From positions 434,001 to 498,000 of the forward strand of contig NZ_VJWE01000011.1 of the NCBI RefSeq assembly GCF_007993815.1: a stretch of 64,000 bases of DNA. Reading direction: 5' to 3'. The first letter of the stretch is position 1. Every line of letters begins with the position of its first letter. The translations under genes were made by a program, and so were the position numbers. The stretch is from Acidovorax delafieldii (GTDB lineage: Bacteria > Pseudomonadota > Gammaproteobacteria > Burkholderiales > Burkholderiaceae_C). The notes under the pieces were generated by a model. That model did no database searches, was not told where the DNA came from, and was given only the letters and a program-made list of their open reading frames with translations. Below, piece by piece: positions 56,358-64,000 of the stretch.

Positions 56358-57476
56358 TCACAACCGGTGCGACCGGTCCCCGTGCGCAAACCCCACGGGT
56401 TCCCAGGGCTCGCCTGCCCCCACGGCCAGCACCTTGAACAGCTCGCCCATCTCGTGTTCCATGATCAATTTGGCCGCTGTCGCCCGCTGGACTTGCGGTT
56501 GTTGCTCCATTTTGGGGAGCAACCCACAGTTGATGAGGAAATGCGCCTGCGTGGTGTAGCCCAGCACGTTCAGGCCCGCCTCCTGCGCGGCCAGCGCCAT
56601 GGCGGTGAAGTTGACGTGGGCGGTGATGTCCTTGAGCCCCACCGCCACCAGCGGGTCGCCATCGGCCAGGTGGCCCTGGTGGCACATCACGGTGCCCATG
56701 TGGCGCTGGGGGTGGTAGTACTCGTCTTCGCCAAATCCATAGTCCAGCAAGAAGGCTGCACCGCGCGTGAGCCGGTCGGCCAGCATGCGCATGAAGCCTT
56801 CGCCCTGGGCGTGGATCTCGGTCAGGTAATCCTGCGGGCCTTCGATGTCGATGGGCGGGCGCAGGTCGGTGGGGCGGTCGGCCCAGGCAAAGTGGCCGTC
56901 TTCGGCCACCACCACGCCGCGTTCGTGCCACACACCGCCCTGCTGGCCGCCGTGGCGGGCGAGCAGCTGCACGGGCATGGCATCGAGCACCTCGTTGCCC
57001 ACCACCACGCCGCTGAATTTCTCAGGCAAGGCATCCACCCAGCGCAGCTTGTGGGCGTGCGCCACCAGCTTGGCCTGCTGGCGCGCGCGCAGGCTGCCCG
57101 ACAGGTCGACGATGGTGTAGCGCTGCACCTGATCGCCCAGCGTTTCCAACAGTTGCAGCGCCAGCGCGCCGGAGCCCGCGCCAAACTCCCACACCTCGTC
57201 GGTGGCGGTGTGCGCCAGGGCTTCACCCACCTGCACGGCCAGCGTCTGGCCGAACAGTGGGGTCATCTCGGGCGCGGTCACAAAGTCGCTGCCGGACTCG
57301 GGCATGGCGCCGAACTTGGTGGAATCGTTGGCGTAGTAGCCCAGGCCGGGCGTGTACAAGGCCAAGGCCATGAAGCGGTCAAAACCCAGCCATCCGCCCT
57401 CGGCGGCAATGGCCTGGGTGATGTGCTGGTGCAGGGCGGTCGTTAAACTGTCGGGTCTTTGGGTCACGGCCCGCAT
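56358..57476 (-). CDS. MidA/NDUFAF7-like SAM-dependent methyltransferase
   Basis: 372 residues. The class I SAM-binding loop EFGAGSGALALQLL is near residue 97, preceded by the family block DRFMALALYTPGLGYYA and DFVTAPEMTPLFGQTLA, and followed by GNEVLDAMPV. In mitochondria the relative NDUFAF7 methylates an Arg of complex I; the target in bacteria is not known. Start at MRAVTQRPDSL, 15 nt from the divergent folM start; the longer frame overlaps folM and is rejected. Confidence 0.88.
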   Translation of the reverse strand: MRAVTQRPDSLTTALHQHITQAIAAEGGWLGFDRFMALALYTPGLGYYANDSTKFGAMPESGSDFVTAPEMTPLFGQTLAVQVGEALAHTATDEVWEFGAGSGALALQLLETLGDQVQRYTIVDLSGSLRARQQAKLVAHAHKLRWVDALPEKFSGVVVGNEVLDAMPVQLLARHGGQQGGVWHERGVVVAEDGHFAWADRPTDLRPPIDIEGPQDYLTEIHAQGEGFMRMLADRLTRGAAFLLDYGFGEDEYYHPQRHMGTVMCHQGHLADGDPLVAVGLKDITAHVNFTAMALAAQEAGLNVLGYTTQAHFLINCGLLPKMEQQPQVQRATAAKLIMEHEMGELFKVLAVGAGEPWEPVGFAHGDRSHRL

Positions 57477-57491
57477 TGTCTCCCAGCCCAC

Positions 57492-58277
57492 ATGCTTACT
57501 CCCTCCCACCCACGCACCGTTCTGGTCACAGGCGCCGCCAAGCGCCTGGGCCGCAACATTGCGCTGGCCCTGGCGGCGGGTGGCTGGCAGGTGGCGGTGC
57601 ACTATCGCTCATCGCAGCAGGATGCTATCGATACCGTAGCTGCTTGCGCACGACTGACAAGCGCTAGCGCCCATTTTGATGCTGATTTTGAGGATGAGGC
57701 CGCCGTGCGCGGCTTGTTGCCCCGCGTGGTGGCGCACTTTGGCCGTGTGGATGCGGTGGTCAACAGCGCCTCGTTGTTCGAGCATGACAACGCCGCCACC
57801 TTTGGTTTTGCCGCGCTCGAAAAGCACCTGCGCAGCAACACCGCTGCCCCCGTGCTGCTGGCCCAGGCGCTGCACCAGCATGTGGCCGACCGCGCGGCCC
57901 AGGGCGAGGCCGATGCACAGGGCGCCGTGGTAAACCTGCTCGACCAAAAGCTCTGGAACCAGAACCCCGATTTTGTAAGCTACACGCTCTCCAAGGCTGC
58001 ACTCGAAGCTGCGGGCACCATGCTGTCCATCGCCCTGGCGCCGCGCGTGCGTGTGGTGGGCGTGGCACCGGGCCTCACGCTGACCAGCCACATGCTCAGC
58101 GACGAAAAGTTTGCCCAGTTGCATGCCCTCTCCCCGCTGGGCCGCTCATCCACCGCCGAGGACGTGGCGAGTGCGGTGAAGTTTGCGCTGGAGAACCGGT
58201 CGATGACCGGCACCACACTGCTGGTCGACGGTGGCCAGCATCTGATGAAGTTTGACCGCGATTTCTCTTTGATGTGA
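57492..58277 (+). CDS. folM: Pteridine/dihydromonapterin reductase-like SDR
   Basis: 261 residues, short-chain dehydrogenase. Cofactor motif TGAAKRLGRNIAL (the TGxxxRxG form of FolM/PTR1), NSAS, the active Tyr and Lys in YTLSKAALE, and a C-terminal GTTLLVDGGQHL. FolM reduces dihydromonapterin, a cofactor for phenylalanine hydroxylase in several proteobacteria. Followed immediately by folB, in support of the pterin role. Residues about 44-60 are encoded by a copy of the dispersed repeat. A general SDR is the alternative. Confidence 0.84.
   Translation: MLTPSHPRTVLVTGAAKRLGRNIALALAAGGWQVAVHYRSSQQDAIDTVAACARLTSASAHFDADFEDEAAVRGLLPRVVAHFGRVDAVVNSASLFEHDNAATFGFAALEKHLRSNTAAPVLLAQALHQHVADRAAQGEADAQGAVVNLLDQKLWNQNPDFVSYTLSKAALEAAGTMLSIALAPRVRVVGVAPGLTLTSHMLSDEKFAQLHALSPLGRSSTAEDVASAVKFALENRSMTGTTLLVDGGQHLMKFDRDFSLM
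57623..57669 (+). repeat. Short dispersed repeat, copy 8 (inside folM)
   Basis: TGCTATCGATACCGTAGCTG, then TTGCGCACGACTGACAAGCG and CTAGCG: the reverse orientation of copy 1. Read in frame as part of a surface loop after the first strands of the Rossmann fold. Confidence 0.75.
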
Positions 58278-58303
58278 GCGCCCGCTCACTCCAGGACCTA
58301 TTC

Positions 58304-58675
58304 ATGACCACCGCTGCAGGCACCCAGATCCTCACGCTCACCGGTTTGCGCTTTGACGCCAACCTGGGCATCCTCGACCACGAAAAGACCGACCCCCAGC
58401 CCATCCAGGTCGATGCCGAACTGAGCCTGGGCGTGCAGCCGCTGGCCCCGCGCGACGACGACATCGGCCATGTGCTGGACTACCGGCGTGTGCGCCAGAT
58501 CATCATCGACGAGTGCACGGCCGAGCATGTGAACCTGCTGGAGAGCCTGATCGGCAAGCTGGCCAACCGCCTGATGCAACTGCCCGGCGTGCTGGGCGTG
58601 CGGGTGAAGATTGCCAAACTCGAAATTTTTGACGACTGCGAAGTGGCCATTCGCGTCGAGACAGGACAGTGGTGA
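58304..58675 (+). CDS. folB: Dihydroneopterin aldolase
   Basis: Converts dihydroneopterin to hydroxymethyl-dihydropterin and glycolaldehyde in folate synthesis. 123 residues: [20 protein letters not shown] at the start, [29 protein letters not shown] with the catalytic Glu, and [22 protein letters not shown] at 58274 overlapping the folM stop would add 10 residues and is an alternative start. ttcA follows 4 nt later, so folM-folB-ttcA form one operon. Confidence 0.9.
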   Translation: MTTAAGTQILTLTGLRFDANLGILDHEKTDPQPIQVDAELSLGVQPLAPRDDDIGHVLDYRRVRQIIIDECTAEHVNLLESLIGKLANRLMQLPGVLGVRVKIAKLEIFDDCEVAIRVETGQW

Positions 58676-58679
58676 CCCC

Positions 58680-59660
58680 ATGAGCGCAGTATTGAACGAA
58701 GCCCCCACATCCAACCCCGGCTCCGCCCAATCCACTGGCTGGACGGAGGAAAGCACCGAAGCCGCCAGCGGCGCCGCTCGCATGAAGATCGAGCGTGAAA
58801 CCCACAAGCTGGAAAAGCGCCTGTGCCGCGAAGTCGGCAAGGCCATCGTCGACTTCAACATGATTGAAGAAGGCGACAAGGTGATGGTGTGCATGTCGGG
58901 TGGCAAGGACAGCTATGCGCTGCTGGACATCCTGCTCAAGCTCAAGGCCCGCGCGCCCATCCACTTTGACCTGGTGGCGGTGAACCTGGACCAGAAGCAG
59001 CCGGGCTTCCCCGAGCATGTGCTGCCCGAATACCTGGCCAGCACCGGCGTGCCGTTCCACATCGAGAACGAGGACACCTACAGCATCGTCAAGAAGCTGA
59101 TCCCCGAGGGCAAGACCACCTGCAGCCTCTGCAGCCGCCTGCGCCGGGGCATTCTGTACCGCGTGGCCGACGAACTGGGCTGCACCAAGATCGCGCTGGG
59201 GCACCACCGGGACGACATCCTGCAGACGTTGCTGCTCAACATGTTCTTTGGCGGCAAGATGAAGAGCATGCCCCCCAAGCTGGTCAGCGACGACGGCAGG
59301 CATGTGGTGATCCGCCCGCTGGCCTACGTGGCCGAGAAGGACACCACCCGCTGGGCGGCGCACCGCAACTTCCCCATCATCCCGTGCAACCTGTGCGGCA
59401 GCCAGGAGAACCTTCAGCGCAAGCAGGTGGGCGAGATGCTGCGCGAATGGGAAAAGCGCTTCCCCGGCCGCGTGGAGAACATGTTCAACGCCCTGCAGAA
59501 CGTGGTGCCCTCGCACCTGCTGGACGGCAGCCTGTACGACTTCAAGAACGCCAAGGCCACCGGCATCGCCAGCGAAGACGGCGACAAGGCCTTTGACAAG
59601 GAAGAGTTTGCGGCGCCATCGCCATCGCTGCCCGGCGTGCAGGTGGTGCAACTGTCGTGA
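58680..59660 (+). CDS. ttcA: tRNA 2-thiocytidine(32) synthetase
   Basis: Thiolates C32 of some tRNAs. 326 residues. PP-loop SGGKDS at 73-78 for ATP, and two CxxC pairs that ligate the iron-sulfur cluster: Cys148/Cys151 (TCSLC) and Cys236/Cys239 (CNLC). The [19 protein letters not shown] block is a family hallmark. Start ATG at 58680 chosen because the frame upstream lies in folB. Ends 55 nt before a lipoprotein gene. Confidence 0.95.
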   Translation: MSAVLNEAPTSNPGSAQSTGWTEESTEAASGAARMKIERETHKLEKRLCREVGKAIVDFNMIEEGDKVMVCMSGGKDSYALLDILLKLKARAPIHFDLVAVNLDQKQPGFPEHVLPEYLASTGVPFHIENEDTYSIVKKLIPEGKTTCSLCSRLRRGILYRVADELGCTKIALGHHRDDILQTLLLNMFFGGKMKSMPPKLVSDDGRHVVIRPLAYVAEKDTTRWAAHRNFPIIPCNLCGSQENLQRKQVGEMLREWEKRFPGRVENMFNALQNVVPSHLLDGSLYDFKNAKATGIASEDGDKAFDKEEFAAPSPSLPGVQVVQLS

Positions 59661-59715
59661 ACTGCCGGGGCCAGCGGCACTCTCACGGAGATCCTTGTTT
59701 CAGGACACTCTGACC

Positions 59716-60318
59716 ATGACACAGCGCCGATGGATTCCCGCCCTGCTCCTGGGCCTCACCGTCACCCTGCTCGCAGGCTGCAGCACCACCCGCGTGGTGG
59801 AGGGCCAGGTGCAGAGCTTCTCAACGCTGGCGGCCGTGCCCGCACCTGCCACGTACCGCATTGAGCGCCTGCCTTCGCAGCAGGCCCCTTCGTTCGACAC
59901 CATCACCACACTGGCCGAACAGGCCCTGGCGCGCGCGGGCCTGCAGCGCGACGATGCTGCGCCCCGCCTGCTGGTGCAGCTGGGCGTGCAGGCCGACGCC
60001 GTGCCGCGCTATGACCCGTTCCGCCCTTACGGCCCCGGCCCCTGGGGCATGGGCGGCCGGTATGGACGGGGCTGGGGAGTGCATGGCATGTGGCGTTTTG
60101 GCGAGCCCACGCCCCTGCACCGCCGCGCGGTCAGCATCGTGATGCGCGACGCCAGCACCCAGGCCGTCGTGTACGAAACCTCCGCCGTGCACGAAGATGT
60201 GTGGGTGAGCGATCCGGCCGTCTATGGCGTGCTGTTCGACGCCGCACTCAACGGCTTTCCGAAGCCGCCCGAGGGGCCACGGCAAGTACGCCTGCCATTG
60301 GTTCCGCCCTCACACTGA
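59716..60318 (+). CDS. DUF4136-type lipoprotein
   Basis: 200 residues. Signal peptide with lipobox LLAGC (Cys at about residue 23), so anchored to a membrane. The DUF4136 pattern shows as an N-terminal strand TYRIERLPSQQ, a helix (TLAEQALARAGLQRDD), a strand LLVQLGVQA, a Gly/Pro/Arg-rich linker and a C-terminal strand region (SIVMRDASTQAVVYETSA). Function unknown. Followed 23 nt later by the histidine phosphatase gene. Confidence 0.85.
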   Translation: MTQRRWIPALLLGLTVTLLAGCSTTRVVEGQVQSFSTLAAVPAPATYRIERLPSQQAPSFDTITTLAEQALARAGLQRDDAAPRLLVQLGVQADAVPRYDPFRPYGPGPWGMGGRYGRGWGVHGMWRFGEPTPLHRRAVSIVMRDASTQAVVYETSAVHEDVWVSDPAVYGVLFDAALNGFPKPPEGPRQVRLPLVPPSH

Positions 60319-60341
60319 TTCCCTATACGCCTGTCTATTGC

Positions 60342-60983
60342 ATGCACGCCACCCGCATCGTTGCCATCCGCCACGGCGAAACCGCCTGGAACGTGGACAC
60401 CCGCATCCAGGGCCACCTGGACATCCCGCTCAACGACACCGGCCTGTGGCAGGCCGCCCAGGTCGCGCAGGCCCTCGTGGGCGAGCCGATTGCAGCCATC
60501 TACTCCAGCGACCTGCAACGCGCGCACGCCACCGCCCAGGCCGTGGCCCACACCACAGGCGCCCCGTTGAAGACTGAGCCGGGATTGCGCGAACGCAGCT
60601 TCGGGCACTTTCAGGGCCGCACGTTTGCCGAGATCGAGGCAGAACTGCCCGAGGACGCCTTGCGCTGGCGCAAGCGCGACCCGCACTACACGCCCGAGGG
60701 CGGCGAGTCCCTTGTCACCTTGCGTGACCGCATCGAACGCACCGTGACCGCGCTGGCGCAGCAGCATGTGGGCGAGCAGGTGGTGATGGTGGCGCACGGC
60801 GGCGTGCTCGACGTGCTGTACCGCCTGGCCACGCGCCAGGACATCCAGGCGCCGCGCACCTGGCAACTCTCCAACGCCGCCATCAACCGCCTGCTGTGGA
60901 CGCCTGACGGCCTCACCCTCGTCGGCTGGGCGGACACCCAACACCTTGACCAGATTGTCCTGCGCGATGAAAACCACGCCTGA
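60342..60983 (+). CDS. Histidine phosphatase (phosphoglycerate-mutase-like)
   Basis: 213 residues with the phosphohistidine motif RIVAIRHGETAWNVDTRIQGH (His11), the SDLQRAHATA Arg site, RERSFGHFQGRT, and the second catalytic His in MVAHGGVLDVL. This is the broad-range phosphatase or cofactor-dependent mutase group (GpmB/CobC-like); the substrate is not clear. Its end overlaps the next gene by 17 nt, so the two are co-translated. Confidence 0.88.
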   Translation: MHATRIVAIRHGETAWNVDTRIQGHLDIPLNDTGLWQAAQVAQALVGEPIAAIYSSDLQRAHATAQAVAHTTGAPLKTEPGLRERSFGHFQGRTFAEIEAELPEDALRWRKRDPHYTPEGGESLVTLRDRIERTVTALAQQHVGEQVVMVAHGGVLDVLYRLATRQDIQAPRTWQLSNAAINRLLWTPDGLTLVGWADTQHLDQIVLRDENHA

Positions 60984-62133
60984 ATTGCAATCCACCATCG
61001 GCCAGCGGGTGGACGCTATCGACACCCCCGCCCTGGTGGTGGACCTGGATGCCATGGACCGCAACATCCAGCGCATGGCCGACTTCGCGCGAAAGCACCA
61101 CGTGCGCTGGCGCCCCCATGCCAAGCTGCACAAGAGCGCCGAACTCGCGCTGCTGCAGCAACGCGCTGGCGCCCAGGGCGTGTGCGTGCAGAAGGTCGCT
61201 GAGGCCGAGGCGCTGGCCGCTGGCGGGGTGGATGACATCACCATCACCAACCAGGTCATTGCCATGCCCAAGCTGCACCGCGTGGCGCGGCTGGCGGCGC
61301 TGCTTGCGGCACGCGGCGGTCGCCTGGGCGTGGCCGTGGACCACATCGACGGCATCGAACGCCTGGCCGAAGCCATGGCGCAGTACGGCAGCGACGCGGG
61401 CATTGATGTGCTGGTCGAGATCGACGTGGGCCAGGGCCGCTGCGGCGTGCCGCCGGGCGAGGCCGCCGTGCCTCTCGCACTGGCTGTGTCGCGCAGCCCC
61501 CGCCTGCGGTTTGCGGGGCTGCAGGCCTACCATGGGCGCGCCCAGCACTTGGCCAGCAGCGTGGGTCGGCGCGAGACCATCGCCGCTGTCGTTCGCGCGG
61601 CGGATCACACGCGCCAGCTCATCGAAGCCGCAGGGCTGCCCGTTCCGCTGATCACCGGATCAGGCACAGGTACCCTGGTTCATGAGGCCGCCAGCGGCGT
61701 GTTTGGCGAGTTGCAGGCGGGCTCGTTTCTGTTCATGGACACAGATTACGCGCGCAACGAACGCGATCCTGCGCAGCCCGCGTTTGAACATGCGCTGTAC
61801 GTCAAGACCCAGGTGGTGTCGGTGCGCGACACCCACGCCGTATGCGACGCCGGTCACAAGAGCCACGCCATTGACTCCGGCCTGCCCACGGTGGCCCTGC
61901 TGCCCGCCGACCGCACCCTGCGCTATGCCAACGGGGGCGACGAGCATGGCTTGCTCTACGCGGACGCTCCCGATGCCCGCCTGCCCAGCCTGGGACACAT
62001 GCTCTGGCTCATCCCTGGCCATTGCGACCCCACGGTCAATCTGCATGACTTTTTGATCGGCGTGCGCGGCGGTTTGGCGGCCGGCACGGTGGAGCGCATC
62101 ATCCGGGTGGATGCACGGGGAGCGCTGACATAG
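60967..62133 (+). CDS. D-threonine aldolase-like PLP enzyme (fold III)
   Basis: 388 residues, alanine-racemase N-terminal domain plus DSD1-type C-terminal domain. The PLP Lys is in RPHAKLHKS near residue 50, and the metal site is in IPGHCDPTVNLHD near the C-terminus. The His-x-Asp form of this site (HCD) is that of D-threonine aldolases, while D-serine dehydratases have His-x-Cys. Cleaves D-threonine or other beta-hydroxy D-amino acids to glycine and an aldehyde. Start taken at MKTTPELQ; an upstream codon exists. Confidence 0.86.
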   Translation: MKTTPELQSTIGQRVDAIDTPALVVDLDAMDRNIQRMADFARKHHVRWRPHAKLHKSAELALLQQRAGAQGVCVQKVAEAEALAAGGVDDITITNQVIAMPKLHRVARLAALLAARGGRLGVAVDHIDGIERLAEAMAQYGSDAGIDVLVEIDVGQGRCGVPPGEAAVPLALAVSRSPRLRFAGLQAYHGRAQHLASSVGRRETIAAVVRAADHTRQLIEAAGLPVPLITGSGTGTLVHEAASGVFGELQAGSFLFMDTDYARNERDPAQPAFEHALYVKTQVVSVRDTHAVCDAGHKSHAIDSGLPTVALLPADRTLRYANGGDEHGLLYADAPDARLPSLGHMLWLIPGHCDPTVNLHDFLIGVRGGLAAGTVERIIRVDARGALT

Positions 62134-62212
62134 GCGCAGCCCTCTAAACACCGGCGCTATAGGGGTTCACCTGCCCCGGTGTGAGCTGGCTGCTGGACCA
62201 CAATCCGGCAAC

Positions 62213-64000
62213 ATGAGCCCCAGCCAGATCATCGTCCTTGCCACACCCGTCTTCTTCCTGCTGATCGCCATTGAGCTGGCCATTGGCTTCAAGCGCCAGC
62301 GCAACACCTACCGTCTGGCCGATGCCGTCAGCAGCATCAGCCTGGGCATGCTGAGCCAGACCAGCGCAGTGTTCACGCGGCTGCTGCGCATCGGCATCTA
62401 CACGGCCCTGTTCGAGCACGTGGCGCTGTGGCGCAACGATGCGTTCTGGACCAGCCTGCCCGGCTGGCTGCTGGCGCTGGTGTTCTACGACTTCTGCTAC
62501 TACTGGCTCCACCGCATGGGGCATGAATCGGCGGTGCTGTGGGCCGCGCACGCGGTACACCACCAGAGCCAGGACTACAACCTCAGCACCGCCCTGCGCC
62601 AGACCAGCTCGGGCGCGCTGCTGGGCTGGATCTTTTATGTGCCCATGGCACTGGCGGGCGTTCCGCCGCTGGTGTTCGGCGTGGTGGCGCTGATTGACCT
62701 GCTCTACCAGTTCTGGGTGCACACCGAGCAGGTGGGACGCCTGGGCTGGTTCGACCGCTGGTTTTGCAGCCCCAGCAACCACCGCGTGCACCATGCCGTC
62801 AACGATGCCTATCTGGACAAGAACTACGGCGGCATCCTGATCGTATGGGACCGGATGTTCGGCACCTTCAAGGATGAAGACGCGCAGGAGAAATGTGTTT
62901 ACGGCACGCGCGGCCTGCTCAACAGCTGGGACCCGCTGTGGGCCAACGCCCAGGTGTACGCCGGGCTGGCGCACGACAGCTGGCACGCATGCAGCTGGCT
63001 CGACAAGCTCAAGGTCTGGATCAAGCCGCCGGGCTGGCGGCCTGCGGACGTGGCGGAGCGCTTTCCCAAGCCGGCCTTCAGCATGGCGCAGATGGCGCTC
63101 TACCACCCACCGATGTCGCGCGCCGTGCAATGGTTTGCACTGGTGCAGTTTGTGCTGCTGCTCGGGGGCGTGGCGGCCTTTTTGTGGCAGGCCGATACGG
63201 CGCCGCTGGCGCGCAACGCCGTCTGGTTCGCCGTGCTGCTGACAGTGCAATGGTCGCTGGGCGCTGTGATGCAGGGGCGCCTTCGCATGCTGATGGCGCT
63301 GATGCTGCAAAGCGCGGCACTGGCCACGGCCACCAGTGCGCTGGGGTTCACACAATGGCATTGGCTGTTCAAACCGCTGACCATGGCGATTGCTATTATT
63401 TTGGTAGCTGCCAGTGCATATTCGACTAGCGCAAGAGGTGCACCAGGTGCAAAAACTCCCTGGGCCTTGCTGATCGCGGCCCTGGGCGGGTCATTGGCGG
63501 GGGATGTGTTCCTCATGTTCCAGGGCTTCTTCATCCCCGGCCTGGTGAGCTTTCTGGTAGCGCATCTGTTTTATGTGGCGCTGTTCAAAAGTGGACAGGC
63601 ATGGTTTCCGCACCGGGGTGCGCTGGTGGCCACGCTGGGCATCGGCGTGGCCATGTACGCCTTTCTGTGGGCGGGCGGCCTGCCGCCTGCATTGCGCGCC
63701 CCCGTCGCGGCCTATGTGCTGGTGATTGCGCTGATGGCGGCCCAGGCCATTGGCCGCGCCACCGTGTTGCGCGACGCCGCTTCGCTGTGTGTCGCCATCG
63801 GCGCCGGGTTTTTCATGCTCAGCGACTCGCTGCTGGCCACCAACCGGTTTGTGACGCCCCTGCCCATGGCGCAGGTCTGGGTGCTGGCGACGTATTACGC
63901 TGCGCAGGCGCTGATCGTGGCAGGCATGCTGCGGGGCACAGCCCGCGCAGAGCCCAGCTCTGCCACGCCCCTCACACCCCAAACAGATCTTGCCCGCTCG
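62213..64000 (+). CDS. AGMO-like fatty acid hydroxylase fused to a YhhN/TMEM86-type domain (partial, runs off the right edge)
   Basis: 596 codons in the window, no stop. The first about 370 residues are a membrane di-iron hydroxylase of the sterol-desaturase superfamily with three His boxes: HRMGH (100-104), HAVHH (113-117) and HRVHH (190-194), as in alkylglycerol monooxygenase (AGMO). From about residue 383 a YhhN domain follows (FKPLTM, GDVFLMFQG, FIPGLVSFLVAHLFYVAL), the family of animal TMEM86B lysoplasmalogenase. Both relatives cleave ether lipids, so the protein may break down ether or vinyl-ether lipids. The linker between helices near 398-412 is encoded by the dispersed repeat. Substrate is inferred. 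Confidence 0.85.
   Translation, partial: MSPSQIIVLATPVFFLLIAIELAIGFKRQRNTYRLADAVSSISLGMLSQTSAVFTRLLRIGIYTALFEHVALWRNDAFWTSLPGWLLALVFYDFCYYWLHRMGHESAVLWAAHAVHHQSQDYNLSTALRQTSSGALLGWIFYVPMALAGVPPLVFGVVALIDLLYQFWVHTEQVGRLGWFDRWFCSPSNHRVHHAVNDAYLDKNYGGILIVWDRMFGTFKDEDAQEKCVYGTRGLLNSWDPLWANAQVYAGLAHDSWHACSWLDKLKVWIKPPGWRPADVAERFPKPAFSMAQMALYHPPMSRAVQWFALVQFVLLLGGVAAFLWQADTAPLARNAVWFAVLLTVQWSLGAVMQGRLRMLMALMLQSAALATATSALGFTQWHWLFKPLTMAIAIILVAASAYSTSARGAPGAKTPWALLIAALGGSLAGDVFLMFQGFFIPGLVSFLVAHLFYVALFKSGQAWFPHRGALVATLGIGVAMYAFLWAGGLPPALRAPVAAYVLVIALMAAQAIGRATVLRDAASLCVAIGAGFFMLSDSLLATNRFVTPLPMAQVWVLATYYAAQALIVAGMLRGTARAEPSSATPLTPQTDLARS
63391..63436 (+). repeat. Short dispersed repeat, copy 9 (inside the hydroxylase-YhhN gene)
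   Basis: TGCTATTATTTTGGTAGCTG, CCAGTGCATATTCGACTAGC and GCAAGA: reverse orientation of copy 1 with high identity. In frame, it encodes the end of a helix and a Ser/Ala/Gly loop. Confidence 0.8.

Overview
The window reads as chromosomal DNA of a high-GC betaproteobacterium, most likely a member of the Comamonadaceae (Acidovorax-like). The grounds are the glyQ-glyS-gmhB-plsC and fabA-fabB gene orders, the corC-lnt pair, a Bug/TctC-type binding protein, a betaproteobacterial 'FFLEELY' protein, and a short dispersed repeat that I associate with this family (recollection, not searched). I see no rRNA, tRNA, CRISPR array, prophage or transposase gene. Antisense ORFs are abundant because of the GC bias and are not genes.

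Layout. 1-11 kb is mostly housekeeping: plsC (cut by the edge), gmhB, glyS, glyQ, a secreted asparaginase divergent from a LysR regulator, fabB-fabA, lnt-corC and an acetyltransferase. 12-18 kb holds an Lrp/AsnC regulator, a secreted lipase with its membrane foldase, and aromatic amino acid catabolism (hppD, phhA) around a Bug-type binding protein. 18.0-18.9 kb has no gene but carries a 655-nt element built of nested long inverted repeats, bracketed by two copies of the short dispersed repeat. 19-22.4 kb has a membrane-anchored hydrolase, an FFLEELY protein and fadD. 22.5-29 kb is a full ribose operon (rbsBACRKD) with a double LacI-type operator and a long hairpin in the leader; rbsC has an apparent one-base frameshift at its start. 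29-39.8 kb is mixed: an NHL-repeat protein of lower GC, a metallo-hydrolase, slt, 5-formyl-THF cyclo-ligase, a glutathione transferase, cca and small proteins.

39.8-43.6 kb is the most notable region: a bufferin cluster. An ECF sigma factor (SigF type) with its NrsF/DUF1109 anti-sigma factor is divergent from bufA1 (DUF2282 peptide with four Cys), bufB (DUF692/MNIO enzyme), bufC (DUF2063 partner) and a DoxX protein. Both divergent promoters carry the same GTAACC-N16-CGAATT signature, so the sigma factor appears to drive itself and the peptide operon. Such clusters are linked to copper or metal stress, through peptides whose cysteines are converted to thiooxazoles.

43.6-64 kb: thioredoxin 2, a trehalose cassette (otsB, GH15 hydrolase, otsA), an inositol-phosphatase-family enzyme, an ABC importer of the 2-aminoethylphosphonate type with a DeoR regulator directly upstream of ethanolamine ammonia-lyase (eutBC), a MidA-like methyltransferase, folM-folB-ttcA, a DUF4136 lipoprotein, a histidine phosphatase, a D-threonine-aldolase-like enzyme, and, running off the right edge, a fusion of an alkylglycerol-monooxygenase-like fatty acid hydroxylase with a YhhN/TMEM86 (lysoplasmalogenase-like) domain. 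Three genes (rbsA, folM and the terminal fusion) contain in-frame copies of the short repeat.
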